64,000 nucleotides of DNA from Ruegeria arenilitoris (GCF_013035315.1 NZ_WQHP01000004.1:1-64000), one strand, 5' to 3'; counted from the first letter of the stretch, positions 26,437 through 37,537 are shown. A program made the numbers and translations. The notes: generated by a model not told the origin, from the letters alone.

Positions 26437-27039
26437 TCAAAGTCCCTGCCCCGGTTTCACGTCCTTCAACTCCATCGCCTTGGCCGGGTCGCGCATCATC
26501 TGGCCGACGATGTCCTGACGCTTGATGTCCTGACGGTGGCGCAGCGTCAGCACAATGGCGCCGATCATGGCCACCAGCAGGATCAGGCCTGCCAGTTGGA
26601 ACAGAAGGAAGTATTGATCGTAAAGGATGACACCCAGCGCCTCGGTGTTGTGGCGATCCGCCGGGACCGGCTGCGCCAGATTGGCCGCCGCACCCTGCGC
26701 ACTGTCCCATGCTCCAAAGGCCATGACGAACTGCATCAGGATCACCAGACCGATCAGCAAGGCCAGCGGCATATAGCGCGCCATCTCGGCCTTGAGTTCG
26801 GCAAAGTCCACATCCAGCATCATCACCACAAACAGGAACAGCACCGCGACCGCGCCCACATAGACGATGATCAGCAGCATCGCCACGAACTCTGCCCCAA
26901 GCAGCACGAACAGCCCCGCCGAGGACAGAAAGGACAAGATCAACCACAGCACCGAGTGCACCGGCTGGCGGCTGATTACCGTGAACAGCCCACCGGTGAT
27001 GGCGCTTATGGCAAACAGATAGAAGGCAAAGACGGTCAT
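26437..27039 (-). CDS. nuoJ: NADH-quinone oxidoreductase subunit J
   Basis: This subunit has 200 residues and five membrane helices. [27 protein letters not shown] followed by [19 protein letters not shown] is the family core, including the helix 3 pi-bulge region. The C-terminus is longer than in E. coli, as usual in alphaproteobacteria. Its start overlaps the stop of the carboxymuconolactone-decarboxylase-like gene by 4 bases. Confidence 0.96.
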   Translation of the reverse strand: MTVFAFYLFAISAITGGLFTVISRQPVHSVLWLILSFLSSAGLFVLLGAEFVAMLLIIVYVGAVAVLFLFVVMMLDVDFAELKAEMARYMPLALLIGLVILMQFVMAFGAWDSAQGAAANLAQPVPADRHNTEALGVILYDQYFLLFQLAGLILLVAMIGAIVLTLRHRQDIKRQDIVGQMMRDPAKAMELKDVKPGQGL

Positions 27040-27446
27040 TGATCCTCATCCTCGTTGTCGCCCATGACCTCTTGCGCCAGATCCAGCGCGCGGGTCATGG
27101 CCGGGATGCCGGCAAAGACCGACATCTGACCGATCGTTTCCACGATCTCTTGTTTCTTGGCTCCGGCCTCCAGCGCGTGGCGCACAGTCTGACGCACCGC
27201 CGCATCCGCCTGAGCGCCCTGACAGGTCAGCCCAGCCAGCGTCAACAACAAACGGGTCTTGGCGTCCAACCCATCCTTGTTGACGGTGTTGCCGAACATC
27301 ATCTCCATGACCTCTTTGGGCATGGTCGGCCACAACGCCTCGAACCCCTTGGGCGAGAAATTCTCCATCGCCGGGTTCATCGCCTTGGCCATGTCCTGAG
27401 CTTGCTTCATCATCAGCTCAAACGGATTTGTCGGGCTGTCACTCAT
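27036..27446 (-). CDS. Carboxymuconolactone decarboxylase-like protein in nuo operon
   Basis: The protein has 136 residues. The core [20 protein letters not shown] and [20 protein letters not shown] fits the CMD/AhpD all-helical fold. Only one Cys is present, so the redox CxxC of AhpD is missing and peroxidase activity is unlikely. The N-terminal 45 residues are Met-rich. It shares 4-base overlaps with both nuoI and nuoJ, so it is made in step with complex I. An assembly or accessory role is inference. Confidence 0.75.
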   Translation of the reverse strand: MSDSPTNPFELMMKQAQDMAKAMNPAMENFSPKGFEALWPTMPKEVMEMMFGNTVNKDGLDAKTRLLLTLAGLTCQGAQADAAVRQTVRHALEAGAKKQEIVETIGQMSVFAGIPAMTRALDLAQEVMGDNEDEDQ

Positions 27447-27937
27447 CGGTATGGCGCGTCCATTTCCAAGTTACGAGCGATCTCAGCTTCCCAGCGTTCA
27501 CCGTTGTCGAGCAGTTTTTCCTTGTCGTAAAACAGCTCTTCCCGGGTTTCCGTGGCGAATTCGAAGTTCGGGCCTTCGACGATGGCATCGACCGGACAGG
27601 CCTCCTGACAGAAACCGCAATAGATGCATTTGGTCATGTCGATGTCATAGCGCGTCGTGCGGCGAGAGCCATCCTCGCGCGGTTCGGCGTCGATGGTGAT
27701 CGCTTGGGCAGGGCAGACTGCCTCACACAGTTTGCAGGCGATGCAGCGTTCTTCGCCGTTCGGATAGCGGCGCAGGGCGTGTTCGCCGCGGAACCGAGGC
27801 GACAGAGGACCCTTTTCATGCGGGTAGTTCACGGTGGCTTTGGGGGCGAAGAAATACTTCAACCCCAACTTCATGCCGACCCAGAAGTCTTGTAGCAGGA
27901 AGTATTTCGCAGCGCGGGTGTAGTCGATTTGTGTCAT
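27443..27937 (-). CDS. nuoI: NADH-quinone oxidoreductase subunit I
   Basis: This subunit has 164 residues and carries clusters N6a and N6b: [16 protein letters not shown] and [16 protein letters not shown] are the two 4Fe-4S motifs. The start ATG 27937 ([13 protein letters not shown]) is the alphaproteobacterial N-terminus. A longer frame to 27958 would run into nuoH. It is 2 bases downstream of nuoH. Confidence 0.96.
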   Translation of the reverse strand: MTQIDYTRAAKYFLLQDFWVGMKLGLKYFFAPKATVNYPHEKGPLSPRFRGEHALRRYPNGEERCIACKLCEAVCPAQAITIDAEPREDGSRRTTRYDIDMTKCIYCGFCQEACPVDAIVEGPNFEFATETREELFYDKEKLLDNGERWEAEIARNLEMDAPYR

Positions 27938-27939
27938 AA

Positions 27940-28977
27940 TCAGCCTCCAACGCTCCAACGGGCGAACGCGCCCCAGAACCAGTCGAACCTTGCCGCGAAG
28001 GCCACGAAAACCACCCAGACCAGCGAGAACGGCAGGAACACTTTCCAGCCTAAACGCATCAGCTGGTCATAGCGGTAGCGGGGCGTGATGGCTTTGACCA
28101 TCGCGAAGAGGAAGAAGAAGAACGCCATCTTGGCGACCATCCACAGCACGCCGTCCGGCAGGCCCGGGATCGGCGACAGCCAGCCGCCGAAGAACAGCAG
28201 CGACGTCAGCGCGCACATCAGGAAGATAGCGATGTATTCACCGGCCATGAACAGCAGGAAGGGCGTGGCCGAGTATTCGACCTGATAACCGGCCACCAGT
28301 TCCGATTCCGCCTCGGGCAGGTCGAAGGGCGGGCGGTTGGTTTCCGCCAGCGCCGAGATGAAGAACAGGAAGACCATCGGGAAATGCGGCAGCCAGTACC
28401 AGCTGAAGAACCCGAACGAGCCGTCCTGCGCGCCCACAATGTCGCCGAAATTCATCGAACCGGTCGAGATGATCACGCCGATGATGATCAGGCCGATCGA
28501 GACCTCATAGGAAATCATCTGCGCGGCAGAGCGCAGCGAGCCAAGGAACGGGTACTTTGAGTTCGACGCCCAACCACCCATAATCACGCCATAAACTTCC
28601 AATGAGGATACGGCGAAGACATAAAGGATCGCCACATTCAGATCCGACAGCACCCAACCATCATTGAACGGAATGACCGCCCAAGCGATCATTGCCAGAA
28701 CGAACGAGGTCAGAGGAGCGAGGATAAAGACAGTGCGGTCCGCGCCAGCGGGGATCACAACCTCTTTGACGACATATTTCAGCGCATCCGCCACCGATTG
28801 AAGCAAGCCATACGCGCCCACCACGTTGGGTCCGCGACGCATCTGGACTGCGGCCCAAATCTTGCGGTCACCGTAAACGAGGAACAACAGCGAGATCATC
28901 ACAAACGCAACAACTGCAAGCACTTGCGCCAGAATGATGATGGCTATTCCGCCTGGGGTGTTAAAGAAATCAGCCAT
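27940..28977 (-). CDS. nuoH: NADH-quinone oxidoreductase subunit H
   Basis: This membrane subunit links the peripheral arm and helps form the quinone chamber, 345 residues with eight helices. Motifs are [25 protein letters not shown]-like [14 protein letters not shown] and the acidic loop [20 protein letters not shown]. The start overlaps a small upstream frame by 8 bases. Confidence 0.97.
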   Translation of the reverse strand: MADFFNTPGGIAIIILAQVLAVVAFVMISLLFLVYGDRKIWAAVQMRRGPNVVGAYGLLQSVADALKYVVKEVVIPAGADRTVFILAPLTSFVLAMIAWAVIPFNDGWVLSDLNVAILYVFAVSSLEVYGVIMGGWASNSKYPFLGSLRSAAQMISYEVSIGLIIIGVIISTGSMNFGDIVGAQDGSFGFFSWYWLPHFPMVFLFFISALAETNRPPFDLPEAESELVAGYQVEYSATPFLLFMAGEYIAIFLMCALTSLLFFGGWLSPIPGLPDGVLWMVAKMAFFFFLFAMVKAITPRYRYDQLMRLGWKVFLPFSLVWVVFVAFAARFDWFWGAFARWSVGG

Positions 28978-29176
28978 TGGTCCTCACACCGTGGGTATTC
29001 CGTTTTCCGCGCGCGATGTTCAGCCCAAGTGCCTGCGCATAGAGCGACTGGGGCGGCGGGTAGGTGTAAACAGCATCTACAGCCTTCGCGCTACCCTTTT
29101 CATTGCGTCTCAGACGCATTTCTTCGACACCCGCAGTACGGGGCGTCAAACGCGATATGAGACAGGTCTGGTTCAT
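28970..29176 (-). CDS. Small putative protein between nuoG and nuoH
   Basis: The frame has 68 codons, begins with an ATGA overlap on the nuoG stop and ends inside the first codons of nuoH. The product is basic and hydrophilic, with [14 protein letters not shown] and [17 protein letters not shown], and no membrane helix or known motif. Its tight fit between two coupled genes argues for translation. If it is not coding, the 195 bases between nuoG and nuoH are otherwise empty. Confidence 0.5.
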   Translation of the reverse strand: MNQTCLISRLTPRTAGVEEMRLRRNEKGSAKAVDAVYTYPPPQSLYAQALGLNIARGKRNTHGVRTNG

Positions 29177-31194
29177 TCTGCCGCGATCTTTTCGGCTTTG
29201 CGTGCTTGCGCCTGAGCCGAAAGCTCGGCCATCAGCTGCGAAGCGCGTGCGATTGGGTTGGTCAGGTAGAAATCCTTGACGGCGTTGCGGAAGGTGGCTT
29301 GTCCCAGAGGACCAGCGTCCAACGGCTGAACCTCATTCTCGATCACCTGGTCGATCTGTGCCAGATGCGGCACGGCCTCAATCAGCGCAGTGCGCAGTTG
29401 CGCCAGAGAGTCGAAAGGAAGCGCAGCGCCCAGCTCGGCGGAGAGCGCCCGCAGGATAGCCCAGTTCTCTTTGGCCTCACCCGGCGCAAACCCGGCGCGC
29501 ATGGCAAGTTGTGGGCGACCTTCGGTGTTCACGAACAGCCCGTTTTCTTCGGTATAGGCCGCACCCGGCAGGATCACATCCGCACGGTGGGCACCCTGGT
29601 CGCCGTGGCTGCCCTGATAGATCACAAAGGCACCCTCGCCTATTTCGACCTCATCCGCGCCGAGGTTATAGATCACGTCTGCGGCGCTGATCACATCCAT
29701 GCCGCCTTCGTTGGTGGCATCCACATCCATCGCGCCGACACGCGACGCGGCGGTGTGCAGGATCAACAACCCGCTTTCGGTGTTCGCGGCAATCGTCTGC
29801 GCCGCGGCCAGCACTGCAGCGCCATCGGCTTCCTGCAATGCGCCCTGACCGACGATGACCAGCGAGGATTTGCCTTTGATCGCATCATCACCACCCATAT
29901 CGACAACCTTTTGCAAGGCTGCGCGGTCGTCGCCCACATGATGGTAGTCGTAGGTCAAGTCCACTGCCGGCCCCACCAGAGCCACATCCGCCCCATGCGC
30001 CCACGCCTTGCGAATACGTGCGTTCAGGACCGGGGCTTCTTCCCGTGGGTTCGTTCCAATCAAAAGGATACGTTCCGCGCCGTCGATATCTTCGATAGCA
30101 GCTGTGCCGACATAGGCACCACGATTGCCCGCTGGAAGCTTTGCTCCATCGGTGCGGCATTCGACGACACCGCCCTGCCCTTCGATCATCTGTTTCAGCG
30201 CAAACGCAGCCTCGACCGGGGCCAGGTCGCCCACAATTCCGGCGGGCTTTTCAGCCCCTTTCAACGCTTCAGCGGCCTTGCTCAGCGCCTCAGGCCAGCT
30301 TGCCGGGCGCAACTTGCCGTTTTCGCGTACGTAAGGTTTGTCCAGACGTTGACGGCGCAGGCCGTCCCACACGAAACGGGTCTTGTCGCTGATCCATTCC
30401 TCATTCACACCATCATGGTTGCGCGGAAGGAACCGCATCACTTCACGACCCTTGGTATCCACACGGATGTTCGAGCCCAAGGCGTCCATAACATCGATGC
30501 TTTCGGTCTTGGTCAATTCCCACGGGCGCGCGGTAAAGGCATACGGCTTCGAGGTCAGCGCACCGACCGGGCACAGGTCGATGATGTTGCCCTGCAGGTT
30601 CGAATCCAGCGTCTGGTTCAGGTACGAGGTAATCTCAGCATCCTCGCCCCGCCCTGTCTGACCCATTTGGGTGATCCCGGCGACCTCGGTTGTAAAACGC
30701 ACACAGCGGGTGCAGCTGATGCAGCGCGTCATCGCGGTGCCGACAAGTGGCCCGAGATCCAGATCATCCACCGCGCGCTTGGCTTCTTTGAATCGCGAAC
30801 CCGAGACACCATAGGCCATCGCCTGGTCCTGCAGGTCACACTCACCACCCTGGTCACAGATCGGACAATCCAACGGATGGTTGATGAGCAGAAACTCCAT
30901 CACCCCCTCGCGGGCTTTTTTGACCATCGGCGAGTTTGTCTTGACCTGCGGCGCCTCTCCTTCCGGTCCCGGACGCAAGTCGCGGACCTGCATCGCGCAA
31001 GAGGCCGCAGGTTTCGGCGGACCGCCAACGACCTCAACCAGGCACATCCGGCAGTTCCCGGCGATGGACAGACGCTCGTGATAGCAAAAGCGCGGCACCT
31101 CGACCCCGGCCTGTTCACAGGCCTGGATCAGCGTCATCGCACCATCGACTTCGATTTCCTGTCCATCGATATTGATCTTGCGGAGGTCAGACAT
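29173..31194 (-). CDS. nuoG: NADH-quinone oxidoreductase subunit G
   Basis: This is the large iron-sulfur subunit of the peripheral arm, 673 residues, the short form typical of mitochondria-like complex I. It has an N-terminal 2Fe-2S ferredoxin domain ([19 protein letters not shown]), [19 protein letters not shown] and [11 protein letters not shown] for further clusters, then a molybdopterin-oxidoreductase-like domain with no molybdenum site. It starts 3 bases after the DUF5333 gene region on the coding strand. Confidence 0.96.
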   Translation of the reverse strand: MSDLRKINIDGQEIEVDGAMTLIQACEQAGVEVPRFCYHERLSIAGNCRMCLVEVVGGPPKPAASCAMQVRDLRPGPEGEAPQVKTNSPMVKKAREGVMEFLLINHPLDCPICDQGGECDLQDQAMAYGVSGSRFKEAKRAVDDLDLGPLVGTAMTRCISCTRCVRFTTEVAGITQMGQTGRGEDAEITSYLNQTLDSNLQGNIIDLCPVGALTSKPYAFTARPWELTKTESIDVMDALGSNIRVDTKGREVMRFLPRNHDGVNEEWISDKTRFVWDGLRRQRLDKPYVRENGKLRPASWPEALSKAAEALKGAEKPAGIVGDLAPVEAAFALKQMIEGQGGVVECRTDGAKLPAGNRGAYVGTAAIEDIDGAERILLIGTNPREEAPVLNARIRKAWAHGADVALVGPAVDLTYDYHHVGDDRAALQKVVDMGGDDAIKGKSSLVIVGQGALQEADGAAVLAAAQTIAANTESGLLILHTAASRVGAMDVDATNEGGMDVISAADVIYNLGADEVEIGEGAFVIYQGSHGDQGAHRADVILPGAAYTEENGLFVNTEGRPQLAMRAGFAPGEAKENWAILRALSAELGAALPFDSLAQLRTALIEAVPHLAQIDQVIENEVQPLDAGPLGQATFRNAVKDFYLTNPIARASQLMAELSAQAQARKAEKIAAE

Positions 31195-31197
31195 GGT

Positions 31198-31602
31198 CTA
31201 GTTCGCCCTCAAATACACGCCAATGGCGCTGTTTCTTTCGATTTCCTTCTGCCCCAAAGTGCAAAAAGAAGTCGGATTGTCATACGACACCCCGTTCGAG
31301 GCCAGATAGGCCTCGCCCTTGGCGCGCATACGGTCCTTTTCAGCATCCGACTCCACGTAGGCCCGGATTTCGCTGTCCGAGTAACCGAGGCTATTCGCTT
31401 TGGATTTCAGCCCCCACATCACCCCAATCGCCTTCAGTCTGCGTCCGCTGATCGACGGACAGAATTCCGAAATTTCGTTCGCGATAGCGATGTAGTAGAG
31501 TTCGTCGTCGACCTCTTTGACTTCGCGCAAGGGTGGTTTGGCTTCAGCCACGGTTGGAAGTGCCAGAACCGACAGCAGAGCAAGCAATTTCATACCAGAC
31601 AT
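31198..31602 (-). CDS. DUF5333 family secreted protein
   Basis: The protein has 134 residues with a signal peptide (MSGMKLLALLSVLALPTVAEA). The mature part, LREVKEVDDELYYIAIANEI with two cysteines (FCPSISGRR and SFCTLGQ), fits DUF5333, a Rhodobacteraceae family found inside nuo operons. The start ATG 31602 has AAAGGAA upstream. The frame runs on to 31716 without support. The function is unknown, and it is periplasmic by prediction. Confidence 0.78.
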   Translation of the reverse strand: MSGMKLLALLSVLALPTVAEAKPPLREVKEVDDELYYIAIANEISEFCPSISGRRLKAIGVMWGLKSKANSLGYSDSEIRAYVESDAEKDRMRAKGEAYLASNGVSYDNPTSFCTLGQKEIERNSAIGVYLRAN

Positions 31603-31700
31603 GACTATTCCTTTCGTCTTGGATACTCCAAAACGAAGCGGCGCGAGGGTGCTATTCAATATCACCTTCTGCGCCATGGGCTGATATGCAAAAAAACGGG

Positions 31701-32051
31701 TCATGGCCGCTGGCACGCTCCTGCAAAGGTCAGCTGATCATCGGTTATACGCAGGTTCTGCGGTTCGGTATCGGGACCGACCTTCCAGTCGATCTTGGAT
31801 GTCCCAAACGCGCTGATGCAGAATTTGGTGCCCTCATAGCGCCCAGCCTCGCGAGCACCGTCCAGAGAAGCCGATGCACCACGCACCACAACCGTAAACT
31901 CGGTCGGTGACGCCCGTTTATCCACAGGTTTCGCTTTGGCGCGGAAAGCCTTGCCATCAAAGAGAATACGGTCGCTGGATGCCGTGCCACAGGCGGATAC
32001 CAGCAACAGCCCTGCGATGCCCGCCAAGATTGTAAGTTTCGTTTTCGCCAC
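31701..32051 (-). CDS. Small predicted lipoprotein in nuo operon
   Basis: The product has 116 residues from GTG 32051, with AGGAG 8 bases upstream. The N-terminus AKTKLTILAGIAGLLLVSAC is a lipoprotein signal (Cys21). The rest has FTVVVRGASASLDGAREAG and a second Cys pair region (KFCISAF, FAGACQRP). I do not recognise a family. An ATG at 32114 would give a long, non-signal leader and is less likely. Confidence 0.65.
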   Translation of the reverse strand: MAKTKLTILAGIAGLLLVSACGTASSDRILFDGKAFRAKAKPVDKRASPTEFTVVVRGASASLDGAREAGRYEGTKFCISAFGTSKIDWKVGPDTEPQNLRITDDQLTFAGACQRP

Positions 32052-32122
32052 TTTGGCCACTCCTGTCCGGAGGCTGGCGTTTGCGCGGCTGAAAGTATCA
32101 GACGATTGTGTCATCACCCCAT

Positions 32123-32626
32123 TCACTCCGCCGCGACCTCGGCACAACGATTGTCGCGCCACTTGCTTGCCTGTTTCAATTCTGCCCATCCAAAGGCATG
32201 TTCACTTGGGCCATCCCGGCGCAGCTGTTCCAATCGTTCCAGCGCCTCGTCCAGGCCCGGCCGGTGCCCAATTGGGACCAACCACATCACGAAATGCTGG
32301 TCCCCCAGCAGTTCGAACCATTCCTGACGTCGTTCATAGAACTGCTTGTGAATGGTTCCCCAAACAAACTGCTCAAGACTTGCGACGTCTTCCCATACCG
32401 TAAGGTTCGCCACAAATTGCGGATCTCCACCGATAGCGTTTTCGGTGTTTCCCGTTCCCGGCTCGCCCGAGCCTTCCATCATCCAGACAAAGCCCGGCAT
32501 TCGCTTGCCCAGACCATTGACCCGATCAAGATTGGCCATGAATTCAGCAACCCGCGGATCGTCCGTCGGGGCCAACAGGCGGCCAACATTCAGCTCGGCC
32601 AGGTGATATCCGTTGGGTTGTTTCAA
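32123..32626 (-). CDS. DUF3291 family protein
   Basis: The protein has 167 residues. YHLAELNVGRLLAPTDDPRV and AEFMANLDRVNGLGKRMPGFVW are the DUF3291 signature, followed by LTVWEDVASLEQFVW and HFVMWLVPIGHRP, a dimeric alpha-beta barrel-like fold related to monooxygenase (ABM) domains. The start is probably TTG 32626, which overlaps the MAPEG stop as TTGA. The catalytic function is unknown. It is probably co-transcribed with nuoF and nuoG. Confidence 0.8.
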   Translation of the reverse strand: MKQPNGYHLAELNVGRLLAPTDDPRVAEFMANLDRVNGLGKRMPGFVWMMEGSGEPGTGNTENAIGGDPQFVANLTVWEDVASLEQFVWGTIHKQFYERRQEWFELLGDQHFVMWLVPIGHRPGLDEALERLEQLRRDGPSEHAFGWAELKQASKWRDNRCAEVAAE

Positions 32627-33039
32627 AACGCAGCCACCAATGCCATCAGGCCGAGGATGACCATGCATGCCCAACCGCCCACATAAGCCATGGACCGCAA
32701 ACCGCTATTCGGCTTGCCGATACCACGCAGGTGGATCACTAGCATCACCACACGTGCAACCAGCGCAACTGACGCCAGAAGGTTCACCCAGAACGGGTTT
32801 GCGCCCAACAGGATCGCCGCAACAGTGACAGCCAAAAAGGCCGGCAAGGTTTCCGTGCCATTCAGGTAAGCCCGGTTCAGGCGATACGCCTTATCCGAAT
32901 AGTCCTGCTGAGGCGTCGCGCCGGGCGCCAGCCCCTTGCCCGCCTTGGCCAGTGCCGAAAACGGCGACATGAACAGAACAATCAGGGTGAAAACCACCAG
33001 TGACACGATCGCATGAGAATATTGGGCATAGGCTTCCAT
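32623..33039 (-). CDS. MAPEG family membrane protein
   Basis: The protein has 138 residues and four predicted membrane helices. The segment YRLNRAYLNGTETLPAFLAV is the MAPEG hallmark (Arg, Asn, Glu facing the glutathione/eicosanoid site). Bacterial members include glutathione transferases of unknown substrate. Starting at ATG 33039, 5 bases after the nuoF stop, it belongs to the nuo transcript. Its membrane location fits a respiratory context, but no direct role in complex I is shown. Confidence 0.85.
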   Translation of the reverse strand: MEAYAQYSHAIVSLVVFTLIVLFMSPFSALAKAGKGLAPGATPQQDYSDKAYRLNRAYLNGTETLPAFLAVTVAAILLGANPFWVNLLASVALVARVVMLVIHLRGIGKPNSGLRSMAYVGGWACMVILGLMALVAAF

Positions 33040-33044
33040 CAATC

Positions 33045-34343
33045 CTACTCCGCTGCCATCGCACCCATGCGGCCCGACTTCTGGGCCTTGATGCGGTCCT
33101 CGATCTCTTCACGGAAGTTGCGGATCAAGCCCTGGATCGGCCACGCAGCTGCATCTCCGAGCGCGCAAATCGTGTGGCCTTCGACCTGTTTTGTTACATC
33201 GAACAGCATGTCGATCTCTTCCAACTCGGCCTCGCCCTTCACCAGACGGTCCATAACCCGCATCATCCAGCCGGTGCCTTCGCGACACGGCGTACACTGA
33301 CCGCAGCTTTCGTGTTTGTAGAACTTGGACAGCCGCCAGATCGCCTTGATGATGTCGGTGGACTTGTCCATCACGATCACCGCCGCAGTGCCCAGACCCG
33401 AGCCCAGATCGTTACGCAAATGGTCAAAATCCATGATCGCATCGCGCATGTGCTCACCGCGCACGCACGGCACTGACGAGCCACCGGGGATCACCGCCAG
33501 CAGGTTGTCCCAGCCACCGCGAATACCGCCGCAATGGGTCTCGATCAGCTGCTCGAAGGGGATCGACATCGCCTCTTCGACCACGCAGGGGTTATTCACA
33601 TGGCCTGAGATTGCAAACAGCTTGGTACCCGCGTTGTTCTGGCGGCCAAAGCCGGCGAACCAGTCCGCCCCGCGACGTAGGATGGTCGGCACAACGGCAA
33701 TGGACTCCACGTTGTTCACCGTGGTCGGGCAGCCATAAAGGCCCGCGCCCGCCGGGAACGGAGGCTTCATCCGCGGCATGCCTTTTTTGCCCTCAAGACT
33801 TTCGATCAGAGCGGTTTCCTCGCCACAGATATACGCCCCGGCCCCGTGATGCAGGAACAGATCGAAATCCCAGCCCGAACCAGCGGCATTCTTGCCTAGA
33901 AGACCGGCATCATAGGCCTCATCAATTGCGGCCTGCAGCGCCTCACGCTCGCGGATGTACTCGCCACGCAGGTAGATATAGCAGGTGTGCGCGTTCATCG
34001 CGAAAGACGCGATCAGGCAGCCTTCGATCAGCGTGTGCGGATCATGGCGCATGATCTCGCGGTCTTTACAGGTGCCAGGCTCGGATTCGTCAGCGTTTAC
34101 AACCAGATAAGCCGGTCGCCCGTCGCTTTCCTTGGGCATGAACGACCACTTCAGACCGGTGGGGAAGCCCGCGCCGCCACGACCGCGCAAACCTGAGTCC
34201 TTCATTGTCTGGATGATCCAGTCGCGGCCCTTTTCGATCAGGCCAGCCGTACCGTCCCAATGCCCGCGGGCCTGCGCGCCTTTCAGCGTCCGCTCGTGCA
34301 TCCCGTAGATGTTGGTAAAGATCCTGTCCTGATCCTTCAGCAT
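33045..34343 (-). CDS. nuoF: NADH-quinone oxidoreductase subunit F
   Basis: This is the NADH- and FMN-binding subunit with cluster N3, 432 residues. [16 protein letters not shown] and [19 protein letters not shown] bind FMN and [16 protein letters not shown] plus a later Cys (HTICALGD) bind 4Fe-4S. It passes electrons from NADH into the chain. Confidence 0.97.
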   Translation of the reverse strand: MLKDQDRIFTNIYGMHERTLKGAQARGHWDGTAGLIEKGRDWIIQTMKDSGLRGRGGAGFPTGLKWSFMPKESDGRPAYLVVNADESEPGTCKDREIMRHDPHTLIEGCLIASFAMNAHTCYIYLRGEYIREREALQAAIDEAYDAGLLGKNAAGSGWDFDLFLHHGAGAYICGEETALIESLEGKKGMPRMKPPFPAGAGLYGCPTTVNNVESIAVVPTILRRGADWFAGFGRQNNAGTKLFAISGHVNNPCVVEEAMSIPFEQLIETHCGGIRGGWDNLLAVIPGGSSVPCVRGEHMRDAIMDFDHLRNDLGSGLGTAAVIVMDKSTDIIKAIWRLSKFYKHESCGQCTPCREGTGWMMRVMDRLVKGEAELEEIDMLFDVTKQVEGHTICALGDAAAWPIQGLIRNFREEIEDRIKAQKSGRMGAMAAE

Positions 34344-34355
34344 CGTATCTAACCT

Positions 34356-34577
34356 TCAGCTGTCCTGACGCATGCGCCAGAGTTGAAAAATGTTCACGCC
34401 CGCATAAACGAACCCCGCCAAGGCGGCGAAATCAAACAGCAGCGCATAGCGCCCCGGCAACCCCAGCGCGGGACCGATGAACAGGGTCATCGCAAGCCAA
34501 AACAGCATAGTCAAAGCGATGACCACCCCGATATGTCGACCCTTGCGGGCGATGGCTTGCTCTTTGTCTTTGTCCAT
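34356..34577 (-). CDS. DUF5337 small membrane protein
   Basis: The protein has 73 residues. MDKDKEQAIARKGRHIGVVIA begins the first of two membrane helices (IGVVIALTMLFWLAMTLFIG and LLFDFAALAGFVYAGVNIFQ). I recognise it as DUF5337, found between nuoE and nuoF in Rhodobacteraceae. ATG 34577 has AGGTGAG upstream. ATG 34610 would add 11 residues. It may be an accessory or assembly protein of complex I, which is inference. Confidence 0.75.
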   Translation of the reverse strand: MDKDKEQAIARKGRHIGVVIALTMLFWLAMTLFIGPALGLPGRYALLFDFAALAGFVYAGVNIFQLWRMRQDS

Positions 34578-34611
34578 CTCACCTAGGTGCCCCCAGGGGA
34601 CACCATCCATT

Positions 34612-35718
34612 CTAGTCTTCGTATGTGCCGTCTTCCTTGGCACGCTTTGCAAAATCCGTTTCTTCGCCTTTCGCCAGTTGGGCCGCTTGGGCAATCCAAC
34701 CGTCCCGCTCGATCCGGCCTTTGAACTTAAGGCGGGTGTCAACCCAGGCCACCTGTTCCGGCGTCCATGCGGCGATCTGGTCGAAGTGGAAGAAACCAAG
34801 CTCGTTCAGCGTCTGCTCCAGCTTGGGGCCAACCCCTTTGAGCATCTTGAGGTCATCCGCCTTTCCACCCCGCGCTGCGGTCAAGGTTTCGGGCTGATCC
34901 TCTTGAATTTCGGCCTTTTTTGCCTCTTCCGCCTGCTTGGCGGCAGGCTTGGCGGGCGACGGGGCCTTGGGTGGCTTGGGCGCAGCCTTGGTTGCCGCGG
35001 CCTTGCCATCCTTACCCAACCATGGCGTCAGAATCGGAACCTCAGTCCCGTCGATGCGCTTAACCGTGTCCCCAAGGTGGTCGGCCAATTCGACACTGGC
35101 GTTATACCGCGGTTTTCCCGCCTCATAGTCCTTGAGGCTGGTCAAACCGTTCAACGGTTCTGCCGCGTAGCGCCCGTTTTGCGGGCCGGGGGTCGGCACT
35201 TTGCCTGCCACAATATCGTCGATGATTTTGCCAAAGCTCTCGGCGTTCAGATCTTCGTAGTAATCCTTGCCGATCTGCGCCATCGGAGCATTGGTACAAG
35301 AGCCGAGGCATTCCACCTCTTCCCAGCTCAGCTTACCGTCGGCAGACAGTTCATGCGCCTTGGCGGCAATCTTTTCCTTGCAAACCGCAATCAGATCCTC
35401 AGCCCCGCAGATCATGCAGGAGGTCGTACCGCACACCTGAATATGCGCAACAGACCCAACCGGTTGCAGTTGGAACATGAAGTAGAACGACGCGACCTCA
35501 AGCACGCGGATATAGGCCATCCCCAGCATGTCGGCGACGGATTCAATCGCCGGACGGGTCAGCCAGCCCTCTTGCTCTTGTGCGCGCCACAGCAGAGGGA
35601 TCACCGCGCTGGCCTGACGACCCTCGGGGTATTTGGTAATCTGCGCTTCGGCCCATTGCTGGTTGGCAGCGGTGAAGGCAAAGCTTTCGGGTTGTTCGGG
35701 GTGCAGACGGCGCAGCAT
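34612..35718 (-). CDS. nuoE: NADH-quinone oxidoreductase subunit E with C-terminal extension
   Basis: The first 190 residues are the thioredoxin-fold 2Fe-2S subunit, with ligands in [11 protein letters not shown] and [12 protein letters not shown]. coli NuoE stops there. This one has 368 residues, with a Pro/Ala/Lys linker ([16 protein letters not shown]) and a final domain with [26 protein letters not shown], a helix-hairpin-helix-like fold seen fused to NuoE in alphaproteobacteria and also in ribosomal-protein-like L21 annotations. The role of the extension is unknown. Confidence 0.94.
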   Translation of the reverse strand: MLRRLHPEQPESFAFTAANQQWAEAQITKYPEGRQASAVIPLLWRAQEQEGWLTRPAIESVADMLGMAYIRVLEVASFYFMFQLQPVGSVAHIQVCGTTSCMICGAEDLIAVCKEKIAAKAHELSADGKLSWEEVECLGSCTNAPMAQIGKDYYEDLNAESFGKIIDDIVAGKVPTPGPQNGRYAAEPLNGLTSLKDYEAGKPRYNASVELADHLGDTVKRIDGTEVPILTPWLGKDGKAAATKAAPKPPKAPSPAKPAAKQAEEAKKAEIQEDQPETLTAARGGKADDLKMLKGVGPKLEQTLNELGFFHFDQIAAWTPEQVAWVDTRLKFKGRIERDGWIAQAAQLAKGEETDFAKRAKEDGTYED

Positions 35719-36194
35719 TAGCAGGCATCTCCGATCACAATAATATAGGGGTCTTCCTGTTGCGCTCGGCCCTGATCAACAAGACGGGCAATCAGGTCAG
35801 GCGTTTCTGCCCGTGTAAATCCCGCAGGGCGTAGTTTGATGTCGGCCTCCTCCGGGCCCATACGGCACCCGTTAATACGTACGAAGTCATAGAGCGCATC
35901 CGCTCTGCCTGCAGCATCATCCGCCGCAAGTCCGTGTGCACCGCAGAGCGCAGGTACGATTTCGAAGGTCGGACCGTCCAGCCCGGCCAATCCCTGTTCG
36001 GCCCAAGAGTTGATCACCGCACTGACATCCTCGGGACGCAGATCACGTGCAGAGAAGGCAGGCTCTGCCTGTGATACGTCCAGCCGAAAGCCATTTTCGC
36101 GCATAACCTCAAGCACTTTTGCTGTCGGGTGCGACGATGCTGCGTGCAGCGGGGCAGCGGCGACCAAGGCCAGGATCAGGGCAAAGCCTCTCAC
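35718..36194 (-). CDS. Secreted protein of unknown function between nuoD and nuoE
   Basis: The product has 158 residues from GTG 36194, overlapping the nuoD stop as GTGA. The signal peptide is [16 protein letters not shown]. The mature part has [17 protein letters not shown] and [16 protein letters not shown], three cysteines (one near the C-terminus, IGDAC) and no family I know. Its stop overlaps the nuoE start by 1 base. It is probably exported, so a direct part in the cytosolic arm is unlikely. Confidence 0.75.
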   Translation of the reverse strand: MRGFALILALVAAAPLHAASSHPTAKVLEVMRENGFRLDVSQAEPAFSARDLRPEDVSAVINSWAEQGLAGLDGPTFEIVPALCGAHGLAADDAAGRADALYDFVRINGCRMGPEEADIKLRPAGFTRAETPDLIARLVDQGRAQQEDPYIIVIGDAC

Positions 36195-37414
36195 CGGTCG
36201 ATCTCCCCAAACACGACGTCCATGGTGCCGATAATGGCAGCTACATCAGCGAGTTGGTGGCCTTTCGCCACATGGTCCATCGCTTGCAGGTGCAGGAAGC
36301 CCGGCGCGCGCAGTTTAGCCCTGTAAGGCTTGTTGGTGCCATCGGCGACCAGATAGACGCCGAACTCACCCTTGGGGGCCTCGACGGCGGCATAGACCTC
36401 GCCCGCGGGCACGTGGAAGCCTTCGGTATATAGCTTGAAGTGATGGATCAGACTTTCCATCGAGGTCTTCATGTCGGACCGTTTCGGCGGAGTGATCTTG
36501 CCTCGGGCAAGAACGTCTCCGGGGCATTCACGAATTTTGGCGATGGCCTGACGGATGATGTGCAGCGACTGGCGCATCTCTTCCATCCGCACCAGATAGC
36601 GGTCATAGCAGTCGCCGTTTTTGCCGACGGGGATCTGGAACTCGAACTCGTCATAGCATTCATAGGGCTGCGCGCGGCGAAGATCCCAGGCTAGACCAGA
36701 GCCACGGACCATCACGCCCGAAAAACCGTATTTCTGGATGTCATCCTCGGTCACGACGCCAATGTCGGCGTTACGCTGTTTAAAGATGCGGTTTTCGGTC
36801 AGAAGACCGTCAATGTCATCGAGGACCGCGGGGAACTCGTGGCTCCATGCCTCGATATCGTCCAGCAGCTCCGGCGGCAGGTCCTGATGAACACCTCCGG
36901 GGCGGAAATAGGCGGCGTGAAGGCGGGCACCACAGGCACGCTCGTAGAACACCATCAGCTTTTCACGCTCTTCAAAACCCCAGAGCGGCGGAGTCAGCGC
37001 GCCGACGTCCATCGCCTGCGTCGTGACGTTCAGCAGATGGTTCAGGATGCGCCCGATCTCGGAATACAGAACCCGGATCAGCGAGCCCCGGCGCGGCACC
37101 TCGACACCGGTCAGCTTTTCGATGGCCAGACACCAGGCATGTTCCTGATTCATCGGCGCCACGTAATCCAGACGGTCGAAATACGGCAGGTTCTGCAGAT
37201 AGGTCCGGCTTTCCATCAGCTTTTCGGTGCCACGGTGCAGCAGGCCGATATGCGGGTCGCAGCGTTCGACAATCTCGCCGTCCAGCTCAAGCACAAGACG
37301 CAGAACCCCGTGCGCCGCAGGGTGTTGCGGGCCGAAGTTAATGTTGAAGTTGCGGATCTTCTGTTCTCCGCTCAGCGCGTCCGTGCTGCCGTCATCGTAT
37401 CTTGAGCCGTCCAT
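36191..37414 (-). CDS. nuoD: NADH-quinone oxidoreductase subunit D
   Basis: This subunit forms the quinone site with NuoB, 407 residues. The [17 protein letters not shown] loop carries the His that protonates quinone, and [32 protein letters not shown] and the C-terminal DVVFGEIDR are conserved. ATG 37414 shares a base with the stop of a 40-codon frame (TGATG), so its translation probably depends on that small gene. Confidence 0.97.
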   Translation of the reverse strand: MDGSRYDDGSTDALSGEQKIRNFNINFGPQHPAAHGVLRLVLELDGEIVERCDPHIGLLHRGTEKLMESRTYLQNLPYFDRLDYVAPMNQEHAWCLAIEKLTGVEVPRRGSLIRVLYSEIGRILNHLLNVTTQAMDVGALTPPLWGFEEREKLMVFYERACGARLHAAYFRPGGVHQDLPPELLDDIEAWSHEFPAVLDDIDGLLTENRIFKQRNADIGVVTEDDIQKYGFSGVMVRGSGLAWDLRRAQPYECYDEFEFQIPVGKNGDCYDRYLVRMEEMRQSLHIIRQAIAKIRECPGDVLARGKITPPKRSDMKTSMESLIHHFKLYTEGFHVPAGEVYAAVEAPKGEFGVYLVADGTNKPYRAKLRAPGFLHLQAMDHVAKGHQLADVAAIIGTMDVVFGEIDR

Positions 37415-37536
37415 CAACGCCCCCGTTTCTTTTTCGCTTCGGCCCGAACACGAACCTTTTCAGCCTCAGCCGCCTTGGCTGCGGCCCCTGCAAGCAAGAC
37501 GCCCAAAGCGCCCAAAATGATCAGCTCACCCATCAT
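37414..37536 (-). CDS. 40-residue small membrane protein upstream of nuoD
   Basis: This short gene has 40 codons. The product starts [20 protein letters not shown], one hydrophobic helix, and ends in a charged tail, [20 protein letters not shown]. Its stop overlaps the nuoD start (TGATG), and it begins 1 base after the stop of another small frame. The arrangement and the helix-plus-basic-tail design argue that it is real. It may be a small membrane protein of the complex or simply secure nuoD translation. Confidence 0.65.
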   Translation of the reverse strand: MMGELIILGALGVLLAGAAAKAAEAEKVRVRAEAKKKRGR

Positions 37537-37537
37537 G

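Noticed and set aside
29206-31737. 843-codon open frame on the + strand opposite nuoG
   Set aside because: Antisense shadow of nuoG and the DUF5333 gene. No motif, signal peptide or ribosome site supports it.
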